From: Euglena gracilis
Lineage: Eukaryota > Euglenida > Euglenophyceae > Euglenales
Reading direction: 5' to 3'
NCBI GenBank assembly: GCA_039621445.1
Contig: CP154955.1
Span: 20,883,823-20,947,822 of the forward strand
Length of the DNA stretch: 64,000 nt
A program made the position numbers and the translations under genes. The notes under the pieces are model-generated. The model had not been told where the DNA came from, made no database searches, and worked only from the letters and a program-made list of their open reading frames with translations. Shown here piece after piece: positions 11,332-20,018 of the stretch (within the stretch, counting starts at the first letter, position 1; every line of letters starts with the position of its first letter).

Positions 11332-13091
11332 ATGCAGATCTTTGTGCGGACGGTGGCCGGCGGGACCATCACGCTGGAGGTGGACCCCGCCGACACCGTC
11401 GGCGCAGTCAAGGCTCAGATGCAGGGGAAGGCAGGTCCGTGCGGATCTCCGGGTGTCAGGGGCAGTTCAACCCTGTTCCAGTCCACTGGGTCGTTGGAAG
11501 CGGTGGCAGGCAAGGGTCCCCGCCAAATCCCAGTTCCAACAACAGGGTTTACCTGAAAGAGTACACTGACGGCTTGCAATAGAGCCTTCTGCGGTCCGTC
11601 CCAGTGCATTTTAAGGTCAAATGCTTTCGCACCAGAATTTTCCCCATCGGCAATCGTTCCTGGTCAGACCAATGTTTTGGAATCGAGCTGGAAGCAGTCC
11701 GGGGCCACGTGTGCAGGTTGCCGGTGGACTACTCTGTGCTCTGTGCCAGGCGAGAAGGGCTGTCCCCACCCTCCCCCTTCAGGCGTCCCACGCACTGCAG
11801 TGGAAGAGCAGCGGCTGATCTACGGAGGCAAACAGCTTGACCGCCCCGCCTCTCGCCACACACCCCCGCCCCTGTTTGGCCCATTGCTGGTTGCGGGTGC
11901 ATCTGTCGTGTCGGCTTTGATTGCTGTGGTGGGTGATGTTTGGGGGGGGGGGGTCCGCCCTCCCCAGCATTAAAGAGGAACAAACCCACAAACCCCATAG
12001 GTGGTGGGTCGGGGGGGTCCAACCACCCCCCCCCCCCAGGGTTTGATATAAGGAGGGCGTACATGGTGTAGGTGGGGGGGGTGTCCCCCCCACCCCCCCC
12101 CTCCTGGCCTGCAGGGGGGGGGGGGGTCGGACCACCCCCCCCACCTGTCCTTATATCAAACCCTGACCCCCCCCAACAGGGTTGTGCGGGGAGCACCCTT
12201 TGGGTGGTGGGTGGGGGGACCCCCCACCAGGCCTTCCCGTATTTCAGGGGGCGCCAATTTTTAGGTCAAATTTGTATTCTTTTGGCAATTTCGGCGCCGA
12301 AGGGATTTCCTTTTGCGCGGGTGGGGGGGGGGGTCAACCCCCACCCCACCAGGCCTTCCCGGACAGCCCTGCCCCCCCCCACCAACTCAGCTTTTTTTGG
12401 GTCAGAAAGAAAATTTCTTTCGGCTCCGGCCCCGAAGGAGTTTCTCCTGGCGCGGGAGGCTCCGACCCCCCAGGGGGGGGGATTGCATTTCACAGTTTGA
12501 CACATTTTTGCGCACTCTTCGATTTTTTTCCTTGCTTTTGCTCTTTGGCGCATAGGTTCGTGGTTACCCAATTTCTCTCATTTTTGACCATTTTCGCAAA
12601 CTTTTGCAATTTTTGAATGTTTCGAAATTTCTGGAAACTGATATTTTGTTCATAATTCTCATATTTTTTTCGGAAAATGATTTTCCTCATAATTCCTCAC
12701 AATTGTGTGAATTTGGTGCCTTTTTGGCAATTTTTGCATTTTCGTGATTTTTGCGCCTTTTCTCTGAAATTTTGCACATTTTTACGCATTTTTTCAAAAA
12801 TGCGCATTTTTTTTCGCAGGCTAGCGCAGTTGCCCCCCCTCTTGGACCCCTCTCCTCTCAGGCTGCGTGCAGTCCTGCCCCTCCCCCGAATTTCCAGGGG
12901 GGAGAGGCGGGGCAGCAGGCGACGACGCTTTTGCCCTGGCGGACTACGCAGTGCCCAAGGAGGCCACACTGCACCTGCTGCTCCGCCTGCGCGGCGGAAA
13001 CGCGGGCGACACGCTGGCCACGCTGGTGCTCGTCGTCCTGTTCTTCGTCGCGTTCTTTGCGGCGCTCGGGTGGTACGCCCGGCAGCGGTGA
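11332..13091 (+). CDS. Tail-anchored ubiquitin-domain protein (ubiquitin fold ending RLRGG, then membrane helix)
   Basis: Three exons: 11332-11434, 11783-11842 and 12919-13091 (TGA), joining in phase to about 111 residues. The start is ATG, as in ubiquitin itself. Residues 1-35 ([20 protein letters not shown]...) align with ubiquitin 1-35. Exon 2 gives [12 protein letters not shown], the ubiquitin 40-50 region with the Ile44 patch equivalent and Lys48 kept. Exon 3 gives [21 protein letters not shown] with the Lys63 equivalent and the diglycine. Directly after it come NAGDT, about 20 hydrophobic residues ([20 protein letters not shown]) and YARQR, a typical tail anchor with basic end. The second donor is not GT; C|GC is the best fit in phase. 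Inferred role: membrane-tethered ubiquitin-like modifier or docking domain, or a cleavable precursor. It starts about 860 bp after the lipase stop on the same strand and is treated as a separate gene. Confidence 0.82.
12037..12165. mobile_element. MITE with TIR CAGGGTTTGATATAAGG
   Basis: The left end CAGGGTTTGATATAAGG is matched inverted by CCTTATATCAAACCCTG at the right (129 bp). The flanks are C-runs (CCCCCCCC and ACCCCCCC), so the 8-bp duplication cannot be distinguished from low complexity. The same termini bound the larger copy at 55459-55885. Confidence 0.7.
12177..12371. mobile_element. MITE with TIR CAGGG(T/C)TGTGCGGG
   Basis: Starts CAGGGTTGTGCGGGG and ends CCTTCCCGGACAGCCCTG, imperfect inverted ends, with a palindromic TTTCGGCGCCGAA near the middle. 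Flanks are C-rich (CCCCCCAA and CCCCCCCC). Related ends occur at 22357-22489 and 4433-4524. Confidence 0.6.
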
Positions 13092-13727
13092 CGCGCCGGG
13101 GACCGATGCGCGGTGTCCTGAATGCGGATCACGCACCGTACCACGCCCCCTCCTCCCCCAAACCACCACACCAAAACGATTATGCTCCCTTTCTTCTCCA
13201 GCCAACTTCCCACGCTATCTTTTTTTCAATGAACCTGTGCACCACCAAGAGATTCTTGGCATAAACCTTCCCTTTGGAATCAATGCGCGTTGAGAAGCAA
13301 ATCGATTTTTTTTTTGAGTAAATCCCCCCTGGTAATATTATTTGGTAGGCGGAAGTCCACCAAGGGGGGATAATTTGGCAGGAAAAGAATCAAGTCAATT
13401 CAAAAATTCAGTTCATTTTGGGGATAGATTTTCACCAGAAATGTGTTGTTGCATCTGTGTTCAAAAATCCATTGCGGTTAATTTTGTCTCAGAAACGTGC
13501 AACTTGTTACTTTTTTTTCACTGACAGAAATGATGCACGCAAGAAAAATGCACGAAAATGCGCACTACCCTCACGATGTCATATTTTTCTCATTCTGGTT
13601 GGTCAATGGGGTAAAAATTATCAGGGCAGAGGTTTTGAAAACACTCGGCCTGGAGAAAAAACTGGAAAAGGGGGGGGGAGATCCACGCTTCCTTTGAGTC
13701 AGAAGGCTTGGGTGGTTGGGTCTCCCC
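13092..13727. other. Non-coding stretch downstream of the ubiquitin-domain gene
   Basis: Presumably 3' untranslated and intergenic sequence. Moderately AT-rich with an A/T-run region at 13300-13560. No exon with flanking splice signals is visible. Confidence 0.5.
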
Positions 13728-14250
13728 CCTTTGGCCTGCATTTGGGGCCCCGTGCGAAGCGAGAAATAGAAATGGCAGAGGGGGGTCCCACGCCGGGCTG
13801 GGTGGGAGGGTCCGGGGACCGCGGACAAGGCAACCCTTCCGAAGTGCGATTCCGACCAGCCCCCCGCACCCAGCCAGTGCCCCTGGCCAGAAGTCTTAAA
13901 TAGAGACACCGTGGCTCACATAGGCTTTGTGCTTCGCCCTCGGTGTCCCTTCCTCCCCCCTCTGGGTGCTCTCGGGGGGAGTGCGAATCCAAGAAAGGAG
14001 AGCCTGGCCTTGCTCGCCGGAGGTTTTTTCTGTGTAGATTATGGTGCCGCTTTGGGCAAGGCATCGCTTCCAGGCTTGTGCTAAGCCGGGTGCCTACCCC
14101 ACGGGGGGGTCCTAGGGGCAGGCACTCCATAGCACCCGATCCGACCCCCCTGTGGGGGGGTAGGGATTTGGGTGGTGCCTGCCCATAGCAGGCACCCTCC
14201 TCCGACCCCGGCGCCGAAGGCGCCGGGGGCTCAGAAAAGAGGATTTTCAA
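13728..14250. mobile_element. Relic of a second DIRS-like terminus
   Basis: Contains CTTTGTGCTTCGCCCTCGG followed by TGTCCCTTCCTCCC (13928-13960) and then GCCTTGCTCGCCGGAGGTTT (14012-14031). These words also occur in the terminal and internal repeats of the intact DIRS copy 500 bp away, but here with many differences and no coding domain. Read as an older, partly deleted relative. Confidence 0.6.
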
Positions 14251-14564
14251 CTAAAATTTTCTGGGTCCCCCCCGGACCCCTATTCCCCCCCCGTGCCTTC
14301 TAGGGGCCGGAACCCTACAGCACCCACCCCCCCCCGTCGCTGCCTGGCGGCGGCTGAAGATGCTGCTCCGACGCGGCCCCGTGGAAGCTTTTTGTCCTAG
14401 GGAGGGCCTGCCCCGCCAGCTTTCCTCCCCCCCGGGTCAGTTATTCCCGCAGGAGTGCGCAGCGCACCTGTCCTAACTTTTCCCCCGACCTGGGCTACTT
14501 CAATCGTACTCCCTCGAGGCAGACCGAGAAGGGAGGAAGGGACACCGAGGGCGAAGCACAAAGA

Positions 14565-14645
14565 CATTGTGAGGCCATGCCTTGCTCGCCGGCGGTTTGT
14601 TGTGATTGTTTTGGTGCGCTGGGTTAGGAGGTCCCGCTTAGTGCC
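14565..14645 (+). repeat. DIRS inverted terminal repeat, left
   Basis: 81 bp, the reverse complement of 19170-19250 with no difference seen by eye; includes GCCTTGCTCGCCGGCGG and TTAGGAGGTCCCGCTTAGTG. Confidence 0.93.
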
Positions 14646-15860
14646 GCCTCGCCGGAGTTGGCTGCATTGTCTCCGACGTGGCGACCGTGGCGCTGTTTCT
14701 TTGCCTGGGGGGGGGGTCCCCCCCCACCTCCCCCCCCCTGGCCCCCATCTTCTGATCGAGGGCGTTTGAAGACAAATTTTCTTATATGGGTGGGGGGGTC
14801 GGGCTCACAATGTCTTTGTGCTTCGCCCTCGGTGTCCCTTCCTCCCTTCTCGGTCTGCCTCGAGGGAGTACGAGACACCTCGGGCTCCGCACTTTGCCAT
14901 TGTGAGGCCAGATTGTGCACTGAAAAAAGGGGGGCCAGGGCATCCTCCAAAGAACCTTGGGCACCAAGTCTTTGATAATGGGCTGTGAAAGCCTCTACCC
15001 CCTTCCATTGACCAATTTCACAAACTTCTTGGGCAGAAAGGCCCAATTTTTTTAGCAAACCAACCCCTGCCCCTCTGGTGGAGTGGGGTCCCCAAACCTG
15101 GGGGGGTACCCCCTGTTTGGTCAAAAAGTCTTTGGTGATAGAAGCAATGGTATCTGCCTTAATGGCTTTGTAGGGGGGTTTTAACGTAATTAAAAGGGGG
15201 CCCCCAGGTTTCATAAAGAAACGTGTTGCTGCCACATGAGACAACGTTAAATGAAAGGGACTGATTTGGGGGCACTGGGGAATGGAGACAACTCGCTCCC
15301 ACTTGTGGAGTTTTTGACCTTTACGTTTAATTTTGATGTAGGGTGCCCCCCCCAACACACTGGTGGTTCTTTGGACCTGTGCCAAATCAGAACTTCTGTA
15401 TAAACAGAGGATTCGTGAACAGAAAATGAGTTGTGTACGCAATGTACATATATCAGAGGGCAGGGGGGACTGTGCCAGCCCCAGGAGGATTGGGAGGGGA
15501 TCCCAGAATGCACCATATTTCTCCAGGTTTTGGTTCCAAAGCCTTTTGTAAGGTGCCAACATGGCATGGAACCTCAGGCCCCCAAAGCCAGGGATCAATA
15601 GCATAGCACTGTATGCATTGCGTGCTTGGGCCTTTGAAAATTGGAACAGTTGAATTAAAGCGTCAACCACTTGGTCAGTGGTGGCTTCAGGGGGGGGGGG
15701 GTACCCCCATTTTTTCCAGAATCACCCATAAAAGCGTAAAGGCACTTTGGTACCTTTTCAAACTGGGGTTTCTTCCCAGGAAATCTGTAATGGTTGAATT
15801 TTGTATTTGTTTCCCCTCCAAAATTTGCCTGAGCAAATCATGCAAAGGAGGGGCCACCTG
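14624..15860 (-). pseudogene. DIRS tyrosine recombinase, frame broken at a G/C run
   Basis: The N-terminal part (about 15860-15703; LHDLLRQILEGKQ, NPSLKRYQSAFTLLW) lies in one frame. After the homopolymer of about 11 G at 15691-15701 the protein continues in another frame (VDALIQLFQFSKAQARNAY...). Catalytic signature: first Arg in CLYRSSDLAQV, HSTR (H-x-x-R) in WGPHSTRGAGVGLLKKLG, Trp in IGQWKGVEAF and the nucleophile Tyr in AHYQRLG. These match the R...HxxR...W/H...Y set of tyrosine recombinases. The break sits in a homopolymer, so a 1-nt sequencing or replication slip is the simplest cause. Supposed role: integration of the circular DNA copy. Confidence 0.85.
14804..14910 (-). repeat. DIRS internal complementary region
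   Basis: 14804-14872 is the inverse of the left end of the element (from 14505), and 14873-14910 is the inverse of its right end. The two halves abut at 14872/14873, the layout expected of the splint for the circular DIRS intermediate. It overlaps the C-terminal part of the recombinase frame. Confidence 0.92.
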
Positions 15861-17641
15861 GGGGGTGGCATTTTTTCCCCCCTGCAATTGGTGAACATAC
15901 CCATGTAGGGGGTGATTTTCAGGCAGGGGGTTCCTGGAACTTTCATTTTTATTAACTGGGGCCACCATGTGGCTGAATCCCAGTAGGGGGTGACCATCAA
16001 AACTTTGGCCTGTGGAAACATTTTTAATCTGGGGAGAAATTTTTGGATTACAGACCAGGGGGGGTTTGCATAAAGATCCCCCATGTTGTCCAGTGGACAT
16101 TGTAATGCATCTACTGCTGTGGCTCCCCAGTGGGGCCACCTGGCCACAAATTGTGGCAGTTTTTTGTTGCCTGGTGAGGCAAAAAGGTCTGTTTTTAGGC
16201 TGATGTAATTTTTGAACTGCTGCCTCAGCCACTGAAAAAGTTGGGGGTCCAGTGAGCAATCCCCCCTGTCCATTTCCCACCTGCTTATGGGGTCTGCCAG
16301 GCAGTCTTTGGAGGGGACCCACTTTACTTGCAGGTTTATGTTGTGTTCCATGCACCATTTGAAAAAGGGTCTTAGCATGGAATTGAAAGGGTCCTTTCTG
16401 CCCCCCCCTTTTGTTAAGTAATAGTAAATTACTTGATTGTCCACGGATAGGGACACAGTTTCCCCTGGCTGGCTGAGGCTTTGTACTGTGCTTATTGCTG
16501 CACTTAATTCTTTGACATTTATGTGCAAAATGGAGTTTTCCCTCCAAAATTCTTGCACAATTTTGCCTGTTCGAATGTCCAGCCCCCCCCCAGGCATGGG
16601 TACTGCTGTCTGAGTGCAACTCCCTGGTTGCATTTTGGGGGAAGGGTCTGCCCCCCAGGTGTCCAGCAGAATTTTTATTTCCTTTAATTGGTCCTTTATT
16701 CTTTGGGAAATGGGATGTTTTGAGTCCCAGGGGGCTGTGGAATTTTCCACCAAAAAACTTGCCAGGGCATCCGTAAAGGCCCTTAGAAAGGGCAGGGCCA
16801 TTAGATTGCATCTGATTTGGCCCAAAATGGCAGCCAGTTGCCTTTTTGACATGTAATCTTTTTTCACCATTTTTCCCAGCTCCTTTTTTACTGTTTTTAT
16901 TTTCTGGGGGGGCACCTGTAATTTTCCCTCTTGGAAGTTTAGCTGAAATCCAAGATGATTGACGATTTGGGTGGGCTGCAGGGTGGACTTTTTGACATTG
17001 ATTTTGAATCCTGATTTGATTAAATCCCTGACCACTGTGTTCAGATGATTTTGTAAGATGATTTGTGTTGGGGCCACCAGTAAAATGTCGTCCAGGTAAA
17101 TAAATACCTGGATGCCCCTTTTCCTCCACAGTTTTTCGAATGTCTTCATTACTGACATGAAAATTTGGGGCATTACATTCAGGCCAAAACAGCCTGCCTG
17201 GAATTCCCAGGTCTGCCCCCCCACCTGATGCCTTAAAAATGGCCTTAGGCCTGGACTTACTGGAATATGAAAATAGGCATCCTTCAGGTCTATTTTGCTG
17301 CCCAGTGGCCTTTTTCCAAAACTGGAAAAATGTGCTGGATGTGATCCAGCTTGAAAGGTTTCACTTGGAACCTTTGATTTATTTCCCTGCAATCGCTTAT
17401 TAATCTCCATTTTGTCTGCCCCCCTTCTGGTTTTGAAATCAGAAACCAGGGGATCAGGTGCTGGGTGGTTGAATCCCTCACCCTCTTTATGGATCCAGAT
17501 TTTTCGTAATCCAGCAGTATTTTTTCTGCTTGGGGTAAGTTCAAATTTGCCCTGATTTTTGGGTGGGTGGACAATTTTGGTGGGCTGACCCAGGGGGTTG
17601 AATGCCATCCCTGATGAGTTGACATGTTGTTGGGGGGGCAT
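15758..17641 (-). CDS. DIRS reverse transcriptase - RNase H - DNA methyltransferase-like polyprotein
   Basis: From about 17300 downward: RT palm motif SKIDLKDAYFHIPV, then CFGLNVMPQIFMS and the catalytic FIYLDDILLVA; RNase H-like segment with LDIRTGKIV, NVKELSAAI and LSVDNQVIYY; then TDLFASPGNKKLPQF and the NPPW box in DLYANPPWSVIQKFL, followed by VLMVTPYW, as in the Dam-like methyltransferase domain of DIRS and Ngaro elements. The first RT strands (LDYEKSGSIKRV, WFLISKPEGG, WRLISDCREINQRF) lie in a different frame up to about 17290. A 1-nt frameshift at 17290-17320 therefore splits the RT domain, and the upstream part of this frame is a shadow. Functional only if the shift is a sequencing error or is bypassed. 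Confidence 0.88.
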   Translation of the reverse strand: MPPQQHVNSSGMAFNPLGQPTKIVHPPKNQGKFELTPSRKNTAGLRKIWIHKEGEGFNHPAPDPLVSDFKTRRGADKMEINKRLQGNKSKVPSETFQAGSHPAHFSSFGKRPLGSKIDLKDAYFHIPVSPGLRPFLRHQVGGQTWEFQAGCFGLNVMPQIFMSVMKTFEKLWRKRGIQVFIYLDDILLVAPTQIILQNHLNTVVRDLIKSGFKINVKKSTLQPTQIVNHLGFQLNFQEGKLQVPPQKIKTVKKELGKMVKKDYMSKRQLAAILGQIRCNLMALPFLRAFTDALASFLVENSTAPWDSKHPISQRIKDQLKEIKILLDTWGADPSPKMQPGSCTQTAVPMPGGGLDIRTGKIVQEFWRENSILHINVKELSAAISTVQSLSQPGETVSLSVDNQVIYYYLTKGGGRKDPFNSMLRPFFKWCMEHNINLQVKWVPSKDCLADPISRWEMDRGDCSLDPQLFQWLRQQFKNYISLKTDLFASPGNKKLPQFVARWPHWGATAVDALQCPLDNMGDLYANPPWSVIQKFLPRLKMFPQAKVLMVTPYWDSATWWPQLIKMKVPGTPCLKITPYMGMFTNCRGEKMPPPRWPLLCMICSGKFWRGNKYKIQPLQISWEETPV

Positions 17642-18983
17642 TTTTTGCCCACCATTTCAAGCTTTTTTGCAGCCTTTGATGGAGGGGGGTGTCTCCCCAT
17701 TTTTCTTCCATGGAATTTATTTCCTGGATAAGATGATTTTGGGGGGGCTGGGCTGGAGATGCTGGACATTTTAGGCTTTTTTGCAACCTTTGATGGAGGG
17801 GGGTGTTTCCCCATATTTCCTCCATTGGATTTATTTTCTGGGTAAGATGATTCTGGGGGGGCTGGGCTGGGGGTGTTGGACATTGCACCCCCAGGTCCCC
17901 TAGGGCTTGGGCCCTTGTAAAAGGAAATTTTTTCTTGGGGGATGTGCATGCACTCTCTCCCTCTCTGCTCACCTCTCTGGATGATCTTGTTGTTGGAAGA
18001 CATACCATAGGGCTTAATGCCCCTGTTTGGCCTATCTGGTCTTCTCCATGTTGATGTGGTTGGTTGACATACCATAGGGGGGCCTCTGTGGGTCCCCCCC
18101 TTGATTGATTGATCGGGAATTGATAAATAAATGTGGGAGGGTTTTCTGCCCCTCTCTCCAAAAGGGCCACTGTGGGTCCCTTTTCCTCCTGGGGCTGGGT
18201 CATTGAAAGGGCCATTGTGGGTCCCTTTATCCCCCATTGTTGGCAGAGGGCCACTGTGGGTCCCTCGGGGGATTTCTCCAGCAGCATCCTTAGCTTCTTG
18301 GTGGCCACTGTGGGTCCACCCTGCTGGTTCCTTAGCTTCTTGGTGGCCACTGTGGGTCCACCCTGCTGGTCTCCAAGGTTTCCATGTATAAATTTTTTTC
18401 CATAATCCATCTTGTGGTCTTCCAGGCCTTGATTTCTTCTTGGCCTCCAGCCCCATTGGAAATCTGGGGGGGCTGCTGTGGCCCCCCCTTGTCCCCTTGA
18501 GAGGGGCTGTTGTGATAGATGAATTGGGGGGGTTGGACAGACCTTTTCTGCCCCTTCCTGAGGGGATTTCCTTGTGAAACTGGCCCCCAGGGCCCTGTGG
18601 TGTTGACCTCCTTGGCCTTGATTCCATCTCCCCATCTTCTGGCCAATTTGTGCCCAGGTTGATGGGCACCTTTGGGGGAGATGCCCCTGATGTGTGGGCT
18701 TTGATTGTCCAATTGTGAAGCATTTTGGGCCCCCATGGCCCAGTCTTTGCCCACCAAGGGCTGGGGCTGGCTTCTGTCTTCTGGGCCTCCTGGCCACAGT
18801 GGTCCAAGGACCGTGGCCGTCACTGGGGGGGGGGGTTTGGCTGTGAAATTTCTGGGGTGTGGGGCTGGGTGGGAAGAACGGCAACGGTATGCCACGTGTT
18901 GACCGCATCTCCAAGGTCTCCAGCTGCTGCCTCTCCTCCAGGACGTCCGTGGCCATATAATTCCAATTTCTTCTCCACTGCAT
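17541..18983 (-). CDS. DIRS Gag-like protein with internal repeats
   Basis: 480-codon frame starting MQWRRNWNYMATDVLEER. Gln/Pro/Gly-rich and low in recognisable domains, as usual for DIRS ORF1. Contains tandem GGPTVATKKLR units (18295-18370) with further GGPTVA/GPTVAL echoes, and a longer repeat of about 38 codons (PPAQPPQNHL...NTPLHQRLQKSLK) given twice (17645-17890). Ends by overlapping the first RT codons in another frame, so RT must be reached by frameshift or a separate start. Identity rests on position in the element, not on a motif. Confidence 0.6.
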   Translation of the reverse strand: MQWRRNWNYMATDVLEERQQLETLEMRSTRGIPLPFFPPSPTPQKFHSQTPPPSDGHGPWTTVARRPRRQKPAPALGGQRLGHGGPKCFTIGQSKPTHQGHLPQRCPSTWAQIGQKMGRWNQGQGGQHHRALGASFTRKSPQEGAEKVCPTPPIHLSQQPLSRGQGGATAAPPDFQWGWRPRRNQGLEDHKMDYGKKFIHGNLGDQQGGPTVATKKLRNQQGGPTVATKKLRMLLEKSPEGPTVALCQQWGIKGPTMALSMTQPQEEKGPTVALLERGAENPPTFIYQFPINQSRGGPTEAPLWYVNQPHQHGEDQIGQTGALSPMVCLPTTRSSREVSREGESACTSPKKKFPFTRAQALGDLGVQCPTPPAQPPQNHLTQKINPMEEIWGNTPLHQRLQKSLKCPASPAQPPQNHLIQEINSMEEKWGDTPLHQRLQKSLKWWAKNAPPTTCQLIRDGIQPPGSAHQNCPPTQKSGQI

Positions 18984-19169
18984 TGCTCATCGAAGTCGAA
19001 ATTGAAATTTGACAATTGAATTCTCAATTGATTTTCGTCTGGTTCGTGTTCTTCTGGATATTGAATTGATATTGACTTCTTTTCTCAGTTCTTCCTCGTT
19101 CGTGAACTCTGTTCCTTTCTTCTGGGTGTCGAAGGGCAAGTTAAGAATCAGCCAACTCCGGCGAAAAAA

Positions 19170-19250
19170 GGCACTAAGCGGGACCTCCTAACCCAGCGCA
19201 CCAAAACAATCACAACAAACCGCCGGCGAGCAAGGCATGGCCTCACAATG
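19170..19250 (-). repeat. DIRS inverted terminal repeat, right
   Basis: Inverse partner of 14565-14645. Beyond it, 19251-19275 carries the right outer tail that is duplicated only in the internal complementary region. Confidence 0.93.
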
Positions 19251-19369
19251 GCAAAGTGCGGAGCCCGAGGTGTCTAGCGGTTTGAGCTTGCATTCTTTTA
19301 ATTCCGGAAGGGGAAATCATGCGGTTTTTAGCCGTTTCACGGTCCGACGAGGAGGCTCCAGCTCCCCCA

Positions 19370-19600
19370 CCGCGAGCAAGGCATGGCCTCACAAGGTCTT
19401 TGTGCTTCGCCCTCGGTACCCCTTCCTCCCTGGTCGTTTTGCCTCGAGGGAGAGCGAGCTCGTCCGGCCCCCTGCTCCAAAATTGACTTGATTTCTACAC
19501 TGGCGTGAAAGTTTGAGTTTGACAGCCGAAAGTCCGAAATGGGGGGGGGCTCACCCTGGGTTTTTGCGCTTTACCCTTCCTCCCTGGTCGGTTTTCCTGG
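19370..19600. mobile_element. Decayed DIRS-like terminal fragments
   Basis: 19372-19450 resembles the internal/terminal repeat of the intact DIRS copy (GCAAGGCATGGCCTCACAAG, TTTGTGCTTCGCCCTCGGTA) with substitutions, and a further degraded echo (TTACCCTTCCTCCCTGGTCG) lies at 19569-19588. No coding sequence is associated. Confidence 0.6.
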
Positions 19601-20018
19601 GGTGGAGTGGAATTTTCCTCCGCCCGAAAAGATGGATTTCCTGGTTTAATAGGCACACGCACAAAAAAAAAAACACCACCACCAGAGATCAGCAAAGGGG
19701 ACCCGGAAGACAGGTTTGTGGCGCAACGAAAAGGGAGTAAACCCCAAGGTCACCAAACCTTAAAAACTTTCTCAACAAGGAGAAATGAACTTCAACGCGT
19801 TTTTCACCATCAATTCCTTTTGCGCGTTTGAATTTTTTGCTTCCTTTGCTTTGCTTAAGATGGTGTTGGTCAACACGCTGCCAAAAATACAGGATTTCAA
19901 AGTTAAGTTCGATGCAAACAACTGGTGCAAACCAGTTCGATGTTTCCCAATTTGCAGCAAGAAGTCCGTTCGGCCAGCGACCGGGGAAAAAATTGTGCAC
20001 GAGTACATAGCACTTGGC
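19601..20018. other. Non-coding, 3' of the SR gene
   Basis: Presumed intergenic or 3' untranslated sequence between DIRS relics and the SR stop codon. No gene or delimitable repeat seen. Confidence 0.45.

Larger units (their letters stand above)
11435..12918. other. Introns of the ubiquitin-domain gene
   Basis: Intron 1 (11435-11782) runs GTCCGT...CTTCAG with no repeat noted. Intron 2 (about 11843-12918) is rich in C8-C12/G8-G12 tracts and carries two delimitable MITEs followed by T-rich sequence up to GCAGCAG. Confidence 0.6.
14505..19275 (-). mobile_element. DIRS-type tyrosine-recombinase retrotransposon, about 4.77 kb
   Basis: Coding order on the minus strand is Gag-like, RT/RNase H/methyltransferase, then tyrosine recombinase, the DIRS order. 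There are no LTRs. An 81-bp inverted terminal repeat (14565-14645 versus 19170-19250) and an internal complementary region (14804-14910) are present. The internal region, read on the minus strand, equals the right end (...GAGGTGTCT) joined directly to the left end (CGTACTCCCTCG...), which fixes the outer ends at 14505 and 19275. Known biology: DIRS elements rebuild their ends by circularising through this region and integrate with the recombinase, usually without target duplication; none is obvious here. The copy looks young but carries at least two frame breaks. It lies between the ubiquitin-domain gene and the SR gene. Confidence 0.94.

Noticed and set aside
1-13091. Lipase and ubiquitin domain as one fusion protein
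   Set aside because: The ubiquitin domain starts at its own Met1 with no acceptor needed, and a plausible lipase stop exon precedes it. Not excluded without transcripts.
15687-17129. 480-codon minus-strand frame parallel to the RT frame
   Set aside because: Shadow frame except for its last 50 codons, which are the start of the recombinase.
17290-17320. Programmed frameshift in the DIRS reverse transcriptase
   Set aside because: The break is inside the RT palm domain, not between domains, so a mutation or sequencing error is likelier.
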